Shown here piece after piece: positions 27,001 to 36,371 of a stretch of 64,000 bases of DNA. Below the pieces are notes generated by a model that was not told the DNA's origin, did not search any database, and worked only from the letters and a program-made list of their open reading frames with translations. The DNA comes from Barthelona sp. PCE (lineage: Eukaryota > Metamonada: BaSk clade). A program made the translations under genes and the position numbers. The stretch spans positions 1,178,001 through 1,242,000 of the forward strand of contig JAUFOR010000008.1 in assembly GCA_040285745.1 (NCBI GenBank). Reading direction: 5' to 3'. The first letter of the stretch is position 1, and the number at the start of each line of letters is the position of its first letter.

Positions 27001-28898
27001 AATGTCTGACAATCAATGTATGTAACAGCAGAACTTGTTGAGTTGAACACACAACGATAGGACAATGCTCTGTCGAAACCTGAACCGCGGATGTACACAT
27101 TCGCGGATGGGTTACGGGGGGCTGCGCGGGGTGAAACCCCAATAAAGCTCAGTTCATCTGTGACGAGAAGCTCCACCTGACGAGTAGCTGTTGCGTTACA
27201 ATCGTCAGTCGCCTTCACAACAAGTACACCAGCAGCACCACATGTCTTCGTCTCCGGGATGAAGACAACAGACCTGTTACGAACTTCTATTGAGTGATCT
27301 CCAATGTACGACCCAACATAAACATTAAGAGCCTGTGAAGGATCATCGGAAATTATGATAGGAAGCGTAAACTCATCGCCATAGGGTACGTTGATATGGT
27401 CTGTTACTGCGAACGTCGGCTTCTTGTTCGCAATAGTGACTTGCACTCTTGATGGGCCATACTCGTTTGATAGATGTTTTATGATGAATGTGAATTCATC
27501 AGAGACCTCACACGAGGCCAGCTGGTCGGGCGCTGTAATTGTAAGCACGAAAGGCTTACCGATCGTTCCACTGGGTGAAAGCGAAACGATTGATGGATGG
27601 CTCTCAATATGAACCTCAATCCCATCGAAATCGTAATTTTGGCCCAAGATAGAGACTTCAATCGACTCTGAGGTCTCTAATGCAACAGTAAGATTGCCCA
27701 ACAAGGTCTCTTCATCAAAGAAAAAGAAAGAAATGGGTGCAGACGCAGACATACCAACGTATAATAGAGCATCTTGCTTTCCCGTAACAGAACAACCGGC
27801 GCTGCTGAACTCCAACGTTTTGGGGCCAACAAGAGTTGCGGAGACCGTCTTATTACACAAAAGAATGGAGTATGTGTCACTGGGTGAAATCTCCTCGCTT
27901 ACTTCCACGTTAACTGTTTGATCGCTGAACGTTGGAACCGCGGTCGGTGACGCACCCTCAACGTGAAACGTTCTAACTGTGGCATATGTTGAAGACCATG
28001 AGACACCAGCATCTGTAGATACATATATCCTGATCTCATCATCATACACCTTCATAGGCAGCTTGCAGACAACGGTACTGACGTCTGGGTTCGATGTATT
28101 GACAAAAACAGCAGGTGTAATTAGGTAATCACCAACACGACAACGCAAATAGTCGCCGCGATCGGGGAGAAATGCGACGTCGACTGCGACATCAATTGTT
28201 CCAGCTTGGTAGGAAGTTGTTACTGGGATGTAGTCGTTCCTTGCTCCAATGATCTTCCAATACAAGAATTCACGTTTGAAACTGGTAACAACTCTATTTT
28301 GGATTTCAACCTCAAGAATGTGTCTTCCAGGAGTATACATCGTTGGAACAACGCACATGATCTCCGAAGAACTCATGAACACGCCTTCAACAGCAATGCT
28401 CGAAAAAATACACTTATATTCGACATGAAGAAAACCAATACCACCAATACGAACAATACCACCACCCATGAAGTCTGAGTCGGCGGGTGTGAGGCTGTAT
28501 AGCTCCACAATACCAACGTCAATTTGATTACGCCAAGAAATGCCGTTATCAAAAGTCAAGGAAAAATTATTAAGCCCAATTGGTAATTGATGAATGAAAG
28601 GGGTCGAGCACTCGATGTATGTGCTGTTTGAAACAATACATGATGAACGAGGAAGACCATTGAAAACACTAACGCCAAATCCACTGAGAACTTCACCTGT
28701 ATCGGTAAAATTCTCTCCTTTAACAATAAGAACGATGCCGAATTCTCGTGGAAATACCTGTGGAAATATAGAATATATCACAGGACCTCCTGTAGAGTTC
28801 AGACTGTAAACATCAAGATCACCATTAGTTTCAATATCAACGTTTCCCGCGAATGCAAGGCACAAAAAAGCCAACAAAACAAGCCAAAAATGCTGCAT
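24060..28898 (-). CDS. Large type I membrane receptor with IPT/TIG, cadherin-like and LamG-like domains
   Basis: This 1612-aa surface protein starts with a signal peptide (residues 1-18). Several IPT/TIG immunoglobulin-like repeats follow, recognised by the pattern of SP-x-GG-x-V-x-I-x-G-x-GF, a short Cys pair and a G-x-Y/H ending. They lie at roughly 30-120, 125-210, 590-670, 675-760 and 930-1010. Cadherin-like or VCBS-type modules with DATDGDGD and NATDVDND calcium-type loops occur near 850-920 and 1420-1540. A concanavalin-A/LamG-like domain lies at about 1150-1310. One membrane helix (about 1552-1575) precedes RRR and a short cytosolic tail. Many N-glycosylation sites are present. This architecture suits adhesion or ligand binding at the cell surface. 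ATG 28898 is the first in frame. Confidence 0.85.
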   Translation of the reverse strand: MQHFWLVLLAFLCLAFAGNVDIETNGDLDVYSLNSTGGPVIYSIFPQVFPREFGIVLIVKGENFTDTGEVLSGFGVSVFNGLPRSSCIVSNSTYIECSTPFIHQLPIGLNNFSLTFDNGISWRNQIDVGIVELYSLTPADSDFMGGGIVRIGGIGFLHVEYKCIFSSIAVEGVFMSSSEIMCVVPTMYTPGRHILEVEIQNRVVTSFKREFLYWKIIGARNDYIPVTTSYQAGTIDVAVDVAFLPDRGDYLRCRVGDYLITPAVFVNTSNPDVSTVVCKLPMKVYDDEIRIYVSTDAGVSWSSTYATVRTFHVEGASPTAVPTFSDQTVNVEVSEEISPSDTYSILLCNKTVSATLVGPKTLEFSSAGCSVTGKQDALLYVGMSASAPISFFFFDEETLLGNLTVALETSESIEVSILGQNYDFDGIEVHIESHPSIVSLSPSGTIGKPFVLTITAPDQLASCEVSDEFTFIIKHLSNEYGPSRVQVTIANKKPTFAVTDHINVPYGDEFTLPIIISDDPSQALNVYVGSYIGDHSIEVRNRSVVFIPETKTCGAAGVLVVKATDDCNATATRQVELLVTDELSFIGVSPRAAPRNPSANVYIRGSGFDRALSYRCVFNSTSSAVTYIDCQTLSCASPEGVVPGTYYISVEVSDGEESISYGVPGAFSIFRSEQMIPAEGLTVGGTSVTVRGTGYPEDTPCIKIGDVSVDGVVHSSSELAFVSPPLDMGYHPFTVSFDGCDVFEYTKLVFLAEFKPTSSDTSVTVQKNTNTTICHDECVSQDGRLVILSLPEVGSLVDDGNPINAVPVTLPGCCVLYRSPSGTEDTDTEFKYRIVVNNEHSEDAATVIAIRNMPPVINPTTIIATIGECVDVTVDATDGDGDRVGIFSAKPSIGTLDITDFLSFSLCIHETVSCGEMVGVVDVIVTDGRNESLQVALPINVVAASSGETELTASPTMTTLGTIVVAIKSTTGFSVDRAYRCSMNSSYSTAEYIDCYTIKCAVVFAHSGVHTVSVSHGGVFDGSVEIKAGMIESISDTTVSTFRDTVLSITASEEYKYLIVGCEAYDLIRVGDGYTAVVGPTASPAFIALADAPVCVTKASVIVDIEPILPPPVEYTLRCDSNHYHTVPITPGSEAYTISLKVSVDDKHGTMALFSYGKFCKLASTTNGFTVFVNSEGTSDGRVGLAFYDMEDGCVVELSESVIDFDEAVWISLVVADGKAQVLVDGDPVIEAPFAVKLPLTSLMIGSTLDSSSQRVMSLHGHIYEFRVWQKQLSPRVSKIGHDRDVTLDEGLVYLMRPIDSDVDSIVPLKGSGATVCHPECEIGVQFVFERSATFEEDKLSELQLVRALAQTQYTAPSVTITRLPMGTVYTTAMDEVQSAPYIISDPSSKIKYLAPKDVHGFEIDSMDFIIHEENQSTETISFKFTILPLNDAPVAHDGEALVSVKSSTRITLNATDVDNDPLVYVLERGPNTGRVYHMSVDFVIGEEIRSYPVELSSPNIVYEALDSGAYEVDTWLQTIVFTASDGSASSAAGTVDINVVRLMITKESFFEKYVGLGLFLLIVVLVVGFTLFMRRRHSRIDKIDNQDANRPDTSPSIHNDEVTLPEMMKSP

Positions 28899-29191
28899 TA
28901 AAAGCAAAAGGGAACAAAAAGAAATATCATGTTTATTCCCTGTTTTAAGTTTAAAACTGTCTTTTTGAGGGGTTCATGGGTGTGTAAAATAGCTGTGATA
29001 TCCTGAAATTAAAAACAGACTTCAAGAAACGGTACCTGGGTTGAGATTATTGTGGTCTGTTCTTGAGCTGTCTAACCACACAGGTCCATCATTGTAACCG
29101 TGTACCATCAGCAACTATTTTATGTGAACAAGCATTGTACCAACTGGTCTTTCCATTTTTGTCTCCTTTCAGTTGTTATCCCTCACATAGA

Positions 29192-30220
29192 ATGTCTCAA
29201 GACATTCAAAAAGATGCAGATACAACAAGTAATGGACTTTCTATACACTTAGAACCCGTTTCCGATATTGGTGAAAAAATTCTTGCAACTAAACCAAAGA
29301 GAACAGGTTTTTGGTGGTTCATTCTGCCCCATCTGGCCATTATATCAGTTGAAGTTATGTATCTTGGCGAAAACGCCATAGTATTGAACTCTACCATTGA
29401 CGAGTTCCAGCTCGCATTTCTCAGCGCACTACTTGCCATACCGCTGTTGTACATGTTCGCAAAACTCACAAAGGCGCCCAAAAAGGTTCTTAAACGGAAA
29501 GAAACGTATTGGTTAGTATTTGCAGGGATTCTTAACGTTTCAGTCATTCAAGTTTGTCTATTCATGGCTGTCAGATACGCCAAATCACTGACGTTGGTGG
29601 GTGTTCTACTTCCCGCAACGACCCCGTTCACCTGCTTCATTTCGTGGATAGTTGGCCCACAAAAACCTTCTGACAATCCTGTGAAAGCCACTGGCCTTGC
29701 CATTGCTATCGTGGGTGTTGCCATCAGTATTTTCTACAAGCCCCTAGTATCAGATTCGATCCTTGCCATTTTATGTATGATTGGTGTGACACTGGGTTTT
29801 GCTATCTACATATTAATTCAGTCATATCTGGTTAAAACTTGTGGTATGAACTCGAACTGGATGTGCTTTTATATTTATCTGTATGGAGTTCCCCCATTGT
29901 TTATATTTATGCTCTTCAGAACACATTTATGGAATTTTAGAATTTCCTATATGGGACCAATTCTTTACAACAGTGTTGTTATTGCATTCCTCAGCACCCT
30001 GGTTTACGCATGGGGGAACGTTAATGTGCAGGGTGGAACTGAAATAACAGCTTTGTATGTTATGGTAGCTCCCATCATACATGCTCTCTATGATTTCTTA
30101 TTCATTGATGCACAGTTGGAACTGCTGTTTGCACTAGGCGTTATTTTTATGTTCACAGGTTTTGTTGTCAGTATCATTGGATCAAACAAGGATAAACTGA
30201 AACATAATGTCTGTCAGTAG
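29192..30220 (+). CDS. Drug/metabolite transporter superfamily (EamA/DMT) membrane protein
   Basis: This 342-aa protein has ten hydrophobic helices arranged as two five-helix halves, characteristic of DMT (EamA) transporters. Features include ALLAIPLLYMF, VGVLLPATTPFTCFISWIV in the first half and VQGGTEITALYVMVAPIIHALYDFLF in the second. The substrate cannot be told from the sequence. The N-terminus is a ~45-residue polar segment and the C-terminus ends in lysines. The DMT family includes nucleotide-sugar carriers (SLC35) as well as broad exporters. This one lacks a C-terminal dilysine ER signal. ATG 29192 was chosen, since 43 further in-frame codons upstream start with TTG. Confidence 0.85.
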   Translation: MSQDIQKDADTTSNGLSIHLEPVSDIGEKILATKPKRTGFWWFILPHLAIISVEVMYLGENAIVLNSTIDEFQLAFLSALLAIPLLYMFAKLTKAPKKVLKRKETYWLVFAGILNVSVIQVCLFMAVRYAKSLTLVGVLLPATTPFTCFISWIVGPQKPSDNPVKATGLAIAIVGVAISIFYKPLVSDSILAILCMIGVTLGFAIYILIQSYLVKTCGMNSNWMCFYIYLYGVPPLFIFMLFRTHLWNFRISYMGPILYNSVVIAFLSTLVYAWGNVNVQGGTEITALYVMVAPIIHALYDFLFIDAQLELLFALGVIFMFTGFVVSIIGSNKDKLKHNVCQ

Positions 30221-30247
30221 CTATATAAGAGGACTTTTGCATTGATT

Positions 30248-32080
30248 TTAAATATTATCATAAACATCAAATGTTCCGAAAGTTCCGAAAGAGAAGGATT
30301 GGGAGACGTTACATTGTGATAAAAACTCTATCAAGTCAATGATGTTCTCATCTAGAGAAAATGAACAATTCTTCATATCAAAAGTCAAAACATTAATTTT
30401 TAATTGCGTTTTGTTAATCTCAGTTGCTGCAATTGCAACATATGGTTTGGGAGAATACAGAACCCTGTATAAAGAGGGAACTACTAGTGTATCAACACCA
30501 TTGTTGAACAAAAAGGCAATATTATCAGCTAACAAGATACCTTTCTCAATAAAACGTAATTTTCCTCCGCACTCAATGTCAACACGCTTCAATTGCTTCA
30601 ATTCCTCGCTGTATCGCATTACGTGACTGGTTCTGCCCAATTGAACAACACATTCATTTGAACAATAGGGATTACAAACGAGTTTGCTGACCCTCCTTTC
30701 GAAAACAAAATGCTTTTTTTCAATAATTTCACCAGTCTCGTAGTCCAATGCTGTCCTTACCAGACAAGAACCGTTAAAGACATACCAAAGAGAATCGCCA
30801 ACTATTGTGAGTCTTTCCACATCACCCAATATTTCATAACCATTAACAATATTTGTTCTTTCACCTTCTTCCACATGTGTATAGCTGAGAGAGAAATGAC
30901 GATTATTGAATGATATACCGTAGTAATCAACACATTCAGGTATTTCATAACTTGCAATTATGTTACTATCAGAATTGGAAGTGGTATGAAAGTCAAATTG
31001 ATTAAGAGAACTTGTTAAGTAACCAATCTCCCATTTTCGAGTTTCAGAGTTGAAATACTTGTATGCTTTTTGCAATTCATCATTACACTCTTTGGAAGTA
31101 TGCAACAGTATTACTGATTCATCAATGTAGTTAAACACTATTGGAACAACATTTAACCGACGTATCTTACTTGAAAAAAATAATGATAATGGTAGAGAAC
31201 CTAAAACAGTAAAGCAATTCACACATCTTTTGCTAAGTTCAAAAAAACCAGTTCGGCCACTTTCTTCTTCATACTCAATGCAACAAATCTCATTGTTTAA
31301 CAGCACAAAGTCCCAAGCCTTGCAGTACACATCAGTAAAACGAAGAGCATCACTGCTACTGGGAACAACTGTTCCTAAAACGCGAACGATTTCGCTACAA
31401 TTTTTTGGCAAATCATATGATAGAGCACGTTTTGTTTGCACACCATCTACAACCGTACATGTGAATAAATCATTGTTTTCTTTAAATATAAAATGGCTGT
31501 CACCTGGTGTACGATCCAGAGCAATTGCATTAAGGGAATGAAGTGGATGATCATCCGTAAGAAACGGTAATCCGTCATCTGTGAATGAGAACATCGATAT
31601 ACCAATCATTTCACGTCGAAGATACACAATATTATCTTGTGAAATATACTGAAAATCAGAAAAAATATCTCCCTCAGAATAAACAAGCTTGTTCGTATCT
31701 AAATCAATAATCTCCAGGAATAAGTCGAAATCTACTGAATTTTCATGAACTAAAAATCGTTCATTTAACAAAACTCCGTACGAAAAGTGAAATGTTAGTT
31801 TAACTTGTTTAAGAAAATTAAACTCACCATTATTGAATTCAAAAAGCTCAATCATTGATGTACAGTCGTTACAGTGAATGATTCGGTAAAAAATAGAGAG
31901 TTGTAACAAGGACGGTCTTAAAACATCATATTTCCTTCCATCTGGAACGTTTTGGCAATTAATTTGTGGCCCTTCGACAATTGTTTTATCGTTTTTCTCA
32001 ATTATTGACAATGATTTTGTATTTAGCTGTGCAGTAAACAATTGTATGACTATTCCCCAACGATGAAAATGCAAAATCAT
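30248..32080 (-). CDS. Unknown 610-aa beta-rich protein, possible propeller
   Basis: The protein is rich in alternating hydrophobic residues with repeating short beta-strand-like segments separated by polar loops (for example VLRPSLLQLSIFYRIIHC, LFLEIIDLDTNKLVYSEGD, VVPIVFNYIDESVILL). This is the texture of a WD-like beta-propeller without recognisable GH...WD signatures. There is no signal peptide or membrane helix. It converges with the DMT gene with 27 bp between stops. The first ATG in frame is 32080. The open frame continues 40 codons upstream but only to a GTG. No function is assigned. Confidence 0.6.
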   Translation of the reverse strand: MILHFHRWGIVIQLFTAQLNTKSLSIIEKNDKTIVEGPQINCQNVPDGRKYDVLRPSLLQLSIFYRIIHCNDCTSMIELFEFNNGEFNFLKQVKLTFHFSYGVLLNERFLVHENSVDFDLFLEIIDLDTNKLVYSEGDIFSDFQYISQDNIVYLRREMIGISMFSFTDDGLPFLTDDHPLHSLNAIALDRTPGDSHFIFKENNDLFTCTVVDGVQTKRALSYDLPKNCSEIVRVLGTVVPSSSDALRFTDVYCKAWDFVLLNNEICCIEYEEESGRTGFFELSKRCVNCFTVLGSLPLSLFFSSKIRRLNVVPIVFNYIDESVILLHTSKECNDELQKAYKYFNSETRKWEIGYLTSSLNQFDFHTTSNSDSNIIASYEIPECVDYYGISFNNRHFSLSYTHVEEGERTNIVNGYEILGDVERLTIVGDSLWYVFNGSCLVRTALDYETGEIIEKKHFVFERRVSKLVCNPYCSNECVVQLGRTSHVMRYSEELKQLKRVDIECGGKLRFIEKGILLADNIAFLFNNGVDTLVVPSLYRVLYSPKPYVAIAATEINKTQLKINVLTFDMKNCSFSLDENIIDLIEFLSQCNVSQSFSFGTFGTFDVYDNI

Positions 32081-32460
32081 TCGTGATTCTGGGGATCCTG
32101 CGAGGCATTCTCTCCAGTAGACTGCTTTAAAAGCAAAAACAATGAAATAGGTATGATTGCAAAAAACGAAATGTTCACATGAAACATAGGTATAACACAC
32201 ATGCGTATAAAAACAATTTGTAATTTAGCAGAGTTTCAGCCATAATATCACCCAATATCATAAGTATTGCAAAAATACTAATACATCAACTAATGTTTAC
32301 ATAAACTCTTTTTCAAGCAGATACTATCGCGTGTATCTGTTACAGAGAGCTAGTGAACAGAAAAATTTAAACATATCACATATGGCAGCTCTACAACTTG
32401 TTTTTCTAATTCAACCCTTTTCAAAGTATTATTGCTCATTTCCATCCGCATACATACACG
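32081..32460. promoter_or_regulatory. Divergent intergenic region between the unknown 610-aa gene and RPN2
   Basis: The 380-bp gap holds both upstream regions. The RPN2 side has TTGTTTTTCTAATTCAACCC and ATTGCTCATTTCCATCC just before its ATG, a pyrimidine-rich leader like those of other genes in the window. No small gene was recognised here. Confidence 0.5.
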
Positions 32461-35127
32461 ATGATTGACGGGTTAACAGCATTATTATACAGCGAAGACG
32501 TCGACATGGCTCTTGAGCTCATCAGTAGTTCTGACATTGTTCTCCAACATTCTTACGCAATGGCAGAGCACTTGGACAAGCTCATTGAACTGTTCAACGG
32601 AACATTTGACCAGAGTATGAGACAGAAGTTAGCTCTGATCATTTCCCAAATTTATTTCGCTCTGTCACAGTATCACACAGCGGTTGAGTACGCCCTTGAG
32701 TCTGGAGCGTCTCTCAAGGAACTGGAGCAGGAAGAGAACCTCAACAACAAGCAAAAACTCTATCTACAAACCGTTTTAGGGTATTCTATTGATCTCTTCA
32801 TCAAAGAGAAGAACACCAGCGACACCGTCGACCCTCTACTCAACGGTATGGTTGACAACATGTTCCTGGAGGTGCTTGAAGCAGGTCGTCACGAGAGTGC
32901 TATCGGTCTTGGTCTTGAATGCCGTGATGCCAAATATTTGGTTCGCGTATTCAATTCTGTTAGCGATGACATTGAGAACATAAGATCCCTTGTACACTAC
33001 GTCATTGAGGCCATCCAGTTGTTGGATTGCGACCAAGATTTCCGAAATGAAGTCCTTGTACTCTGCATCGAGAAATTGTTTGAGCTCATCATGATTGACC
33101 CAATTCCACAGGACATCCTCATGTGTGGCGCCATCTACACAGATGTCCGCGACCTTGAAGGCATTGTTGCGCTTTTGGAGATTGTTTATGATACTCATCC
33201 AGCTGCAGGCGTTCAATTATGTTGGAACACAATCGAGACTGCACCCTTTAAGTGGTGTATCTCCATCGTTGAGAAGCTTGATCCTGCTATTCACGGTCTT
33301 TACGTTGATGTTCTGAGTGGCACACTGAATCAAGAAATCAAGATTATATCTCTACATTCCATCAAGAAGACTGATTTTAATATTCTCAAGTACATTCAGA
33401 AGGGTGCTCGATCCAAGAGCCTGACAAAGACTGGTCTCTTCTACACTATTAGTTTGATGAGCGCTGGTACTACAATTGATAGTTATCTGCGACGCAACAC
33501 TGCTCTCATGACATCCGCCAAGGAGTACGAGAAGACATGTGCATACGCAGCTTTGGGTGTCATCCACATTAATCACGTTACGCACGGTCGTGATATCATT
33601 AAGAACTTCTTGGAAAACCCGGGTTCCAGTATCAAGGATCCTTATCGCTTTGCCGGTGCGCTCTTTGCGTTTGGACTCATATACAATGAGCTCAAGGATG
33701 TTGAGCAAGAGCAGTACCTTTTCGATGTCATGGATAAGCTGACCGGTCCTGAAGACAAAATGAACGTTGTCAGATATGGTGGATGTATGGCACTGGGTCT
33801 TCTCGGTATGGGCCTTGCTAATGAGGCATACACCACCATCCTTCAGCCTCTTCTAAACTCCACAGACTCTCTTGTTGGCCAGATGGCTGCTGTGAGTTTG
33901 GGTATGTGTTGTTTTGGTCTGGGTATTGGCCGTAAGACAAAGGTTCTCTTTGAGCAGGTGAAACTTCTCTGTGAGACATCGCAACAGGAGAAGGTTGCGC
34001 GTGGTTGCGCTATTGCTATTTCTCTCATACTACAGGGAACCGAACGCCTACACATGCCTCTTATTGAGGAGCTAGCTGCTAGCAAATACGCCGTTGTGCG
34101 CTATGCTGCTGTTCTTGCTCTGGGTACTGCATTTGTGGGTACTGGTAACGGAGAGGTACTCCAAAAGCTGCTTGAGATTGCAGTGTCAGATCTCTCAGAC
34201 GATGTAAGACGCCAAGCACCAATCTCCATTGGTCTTGTGCTTTGTCGCGAACCCCATCTGATCCCTGACCTGGTTGCCCTTCTGGGCTATAGCCACAACG
34301 CTCACGTCCGTGCCGGTGTTGCCCTTGCACTCGGTTACACCCTCGCTGGAACAGGAAGTAAGGCAGCCCTCAAGATTTTACTTCCTCTCACAAAAGATTT
34401 AGAAAATTTTGTGAGGCAGCATGCACTCATCGGTACAGCTCTTGTTTTACAGGCCACCAATAAGAACCAGGACTTCTTTGATGAGCTCATTGGTATTCTC
34501 AAGAACGAAATCGAGCACAGACTCGTCAAGTTCGGTGCTTGTGTAGCACTCGGTTTGTTAAATGCTGGTGGTTGCAACTCTGTTTTCTCAATGGTGAAGG
34601 AGACCAACTTGAAGCGCAACATCATTGGCTCATCAGTGATGGCATGCGTTGTATCCAGTCAGTTCTATTACTGGCATCAATTCCTTTATCTGATGCCCAT
34701 AGCATTCGTTCCCAACGTATACACCCCATTGCTTTACTCTGATGAGACCATTCGAAGCGATGTTTCCGTTAAGATGCAGCTACATTGTTCAAGACCTGAA
34801 TCTGAATTTGCATACCGTAAAGAATTCGTTGAAGACGTTAAAGCAGTCAAACTCAACATCAAGAAGAGCTCACTCTCTGTCGAGGGTCGTGTTGCCAACA
34901 GAAAATTGCATGTTGCAAAGATTGACGACGAACCCCAGGAGATGGAGGATGTTAAAGAAGAAGAAGAAGAGGAGAAACCGGAACCTTTAGAGTACAATGT
35001 TACTGCACCTTGTCGTATTACTGTTGAACAGAGTAAGTATATCACAACTGATGTTGACGAAAAATACGTTCCAGTAGACCGCACCAAGAAGGTTGGTATC
35101 GTTATTGTGACAGAATTTAACCAATAA
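32461..35127 (+). CDS. RPN2: 26S proteasome regulatory subunit RPN2/PSMD1
   Basis: This is the large scaffold of the 19S base and binds the ubiquitin receptor RPN13. The 888-aa protein has the N-terminal helical rod and the proteasome/cyclosome repeat toroid. It shows the signature series of ALG-x-AFxGT and ALALGYTLAGTG blocks (for example YAAVLALGTAFVGTGN at about 550, RAGVALALGYTLAGTG at about 620). A VNP-like C-terminal domain follows, with an acidic glutamate run (EEEEEEK) near 840 and a short final segment. The length is slightly below yeast (945) and human (953), mostly from a shorter N-terminal and C-terminal extension. It ends AATAAA across its stop codon. The next gene starts 53 bp downstream. 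Confidence 0.95.
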   Translation: MIDGLTALLYSEDVDMALELISSSDIVLQHSYAMAEHLDKLIELFNGTFDQSMRQKLALIISQIYFALSQYHTAVEYALESGASLKELEQEENLNNKQKLYLQTVLGYSIDLFIKEKNTSDTVDPLLNGMVDNMFLEVLEAGRHESAIGLGLECRDAKYLVRVFNSVSDDIENIRSLVHYVIEAIQLLDCDQDFRNEVLVLCIEKLFELIMIDPIPQDILMCGAIYTDVRDLEGIVALLEIVYDTHPAAGVQLCWNTIETAPFKWCISIVEKLDPAIHGLYVDVLSGTLNQEIKIISLHSIKKTDFNILKYIQKGARSKSLTKTGLFYTISLMSAGTTIDSYLRRNTALMTSAKEYEKTCAYAALGVIHINHVTHGRDIIKNFLENPGSSIKDPYRFAGALFAFGLIYNELKDVEQEQYLFDVMDKLTGPEDKMNVVRYGGCMALGLLGMGLANEAYTTILQPLLNSTDSLVGQMAAVSLGMCCFGLGIGRKTKVLFEQVKLLCETSQQEKVARGCAIAISLILQGTERLHMPLIEELAASKYAVVRYAAVLALGTAFVGTGNGEVLQKLLEIAVSDLSDDVRRQAPISIGLVLCREPHLIPDLVALLGYSHNAHVRAGVALALGYTLAGTGSKAALKILLPLTKDLENFVRQHALIGTALVLQATNKNQDFFDELIGILKNEIEHRLVKFGACVALGLLNAGGCNSVFSMVKETNLKRNIIGSSVMACVVSSQFYYWHQFLYLMPIAFVPNVYTPLLYSDETIRSDVSVKMQLHCSRPESEFAYRKEFVEDVKAVKLNIKKSSLSVEGRVANRKLHVAKIDDEPQEMEDVKEEEEEEKPEPLEYNVTAPCRITVEQSKYITTDVDEKYVPVDRTKKVGIVIVTEFNQ

Positions 35128-35180
35128 AGCTGTTTGTTTTTTTAAAAGGGTTTTCTAGCATTATTTTTCAACAAAAAAAG

Positions 35181-35963
35181 ATGCAAGAAGCAATTGAGGG
35201 GTACTTTTCGCATATAAAAGAAGTAGAAAGGCCTAAATGTGCCGTTATTGGGGGTTGTGAACTTTATACAGGTGCACCACACTTTGCTGCCCAGACAGCT
35301 GCGCTTCTGGGTGCCGATGTCGCTGTTTTTTGCTCAAAGGGGTCTGCTCGATCAATCAGGAGCTATAGTCTTGACTACACTATCAAACCCATACTTGGTA
35401 TGGACAGTATTGTTGAAACCGACACTTGGCAAGAAGAGCTGAACGGATTTACCAGTGTTCTTATTGGGTGTGGTCTCTCTCGCGAGAATTCATATTTTCA
35501 AAGTGCTTTAAATGCAATTGTTGCCTGTCAAAACTTAAAAATATGCTGTATAGTTGATGCTGATGCTCTATACGCATTAGATATGCTAGACTCTGACATT
35601 TTTGTGACAAACACTATCTTGACTCCCAATCACAGAGAATTTGATATGTTGATAGAGAAACAGAAATTCCCTTCTTGTGTCACTTTATTAAGGAAAGGAA
35701 GGGTTGATGCAGCATATAATGGAGAATTTGATCTGATTAGAGAATTTGCAACTGAATATCGAAGTCCACGTCGCTGTGGTGGACAGGGGGATGTTTTAGG
35801 CGGGTTTTTACTTGCTTTTTCAACTTATTTCACAAATGATGTTGTATTTTTATTGGAAATAGCAGCTAATTACACTAGAAAAGCTGTATGTAATGCTTTT
35901 CGTCAAAACAGGAGAAAACTTACTGGTATGAAGATCCTTGAGTTCATACAAACGATTGTATAA
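35181..35963 (+). CDS. NAXD: ATP-dependent (S)-NAD(P)H-hydrate dehydratase (CARKD/NAXD family)
   Basis: This is a metabolite-repair enzyme that dehydrates damaged NAD(P)H hydrates at the expense of ATP. The 260-aa protein has the ribokinase-like fold with family motifs: GGC-x-LYTGAPHFAA near residue 24, VDADALYAL near 130, ILTPNHREFD near 150 and CGGQGDVLGGF near 210, the last being the ATP/substrate-binding glycine-rich motif with the catalytic aspartate. It is slightly shorter than human CARKD, missing a mitochondrial leader, so it is probably cytosolic. It lies in tandem behind RPN2. Confidence 0.92.
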   Translation: MQEAIEGYFSHIKEVERPKCAVIGGCELYTGAPHFAAQTAALLGADVAVFCSKGSARSIRSYSLDYTIKPILGMDSIVETDTWQEELNGFTSVLIGCGLSRENSYFQSALNAIVACQNLKICCIVDADALYALDMLDSDIFVTNTILTPNHREFDMLIEKQKFPSCVTLLRKGRVDAAYNGEFDLIREFATEYRSPRRCGGQGDVLGGFLLAFSTYFTNDVVFLLEIAANYTRKAVCNAFRQNRRKLTGMKILEFIQTIV

Positions 35964-36371
35964 CAGTTAGTATATTGACCAATTTTTTTTTCATGATTTA
36001 CCCTTCGCATCATCCTCAAAAGTACATAAGTTAGTAATTATCCCCTTGCTTTAGTTCCCTTGAGTTTCATTCCACTGTATATAATCACATCTGCTTTTGT
36101 ATGATATAAACATTGTTAAGTTATTTCAGTTTTTATATAAAAAATCCAGCTTAATCCCTGTAATATAGGCTTCATTGGAAAGTATCCTGTTAATTATCGA
36201 TAGATACTTACTCAGTCAACATCTTGGGTTGCGATTTTTCAAAACCCATAATCCAAAGCATAAACTATAATAAACATTCATGAAACGTAGAATTAATGCG
36301 ATTGACGCTCAATAAAAAACTATATAATCTGTTGTGGGTTTATTCTTCCTTTTCCAGCACACTTTTTTAAG
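35964..36371. other. Intergenic gap between NAXD and the LAMMER kinase
   Basis: This 408-bp AT-rich stretch contains several T/A runs and a pyrimidine tract (TTCTTCCTTTTCCAG) about 25 bp before the kinase ATG. No RNA gene, conserved ORF or repeat was recognised on either strand. Confidence 0.6.
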
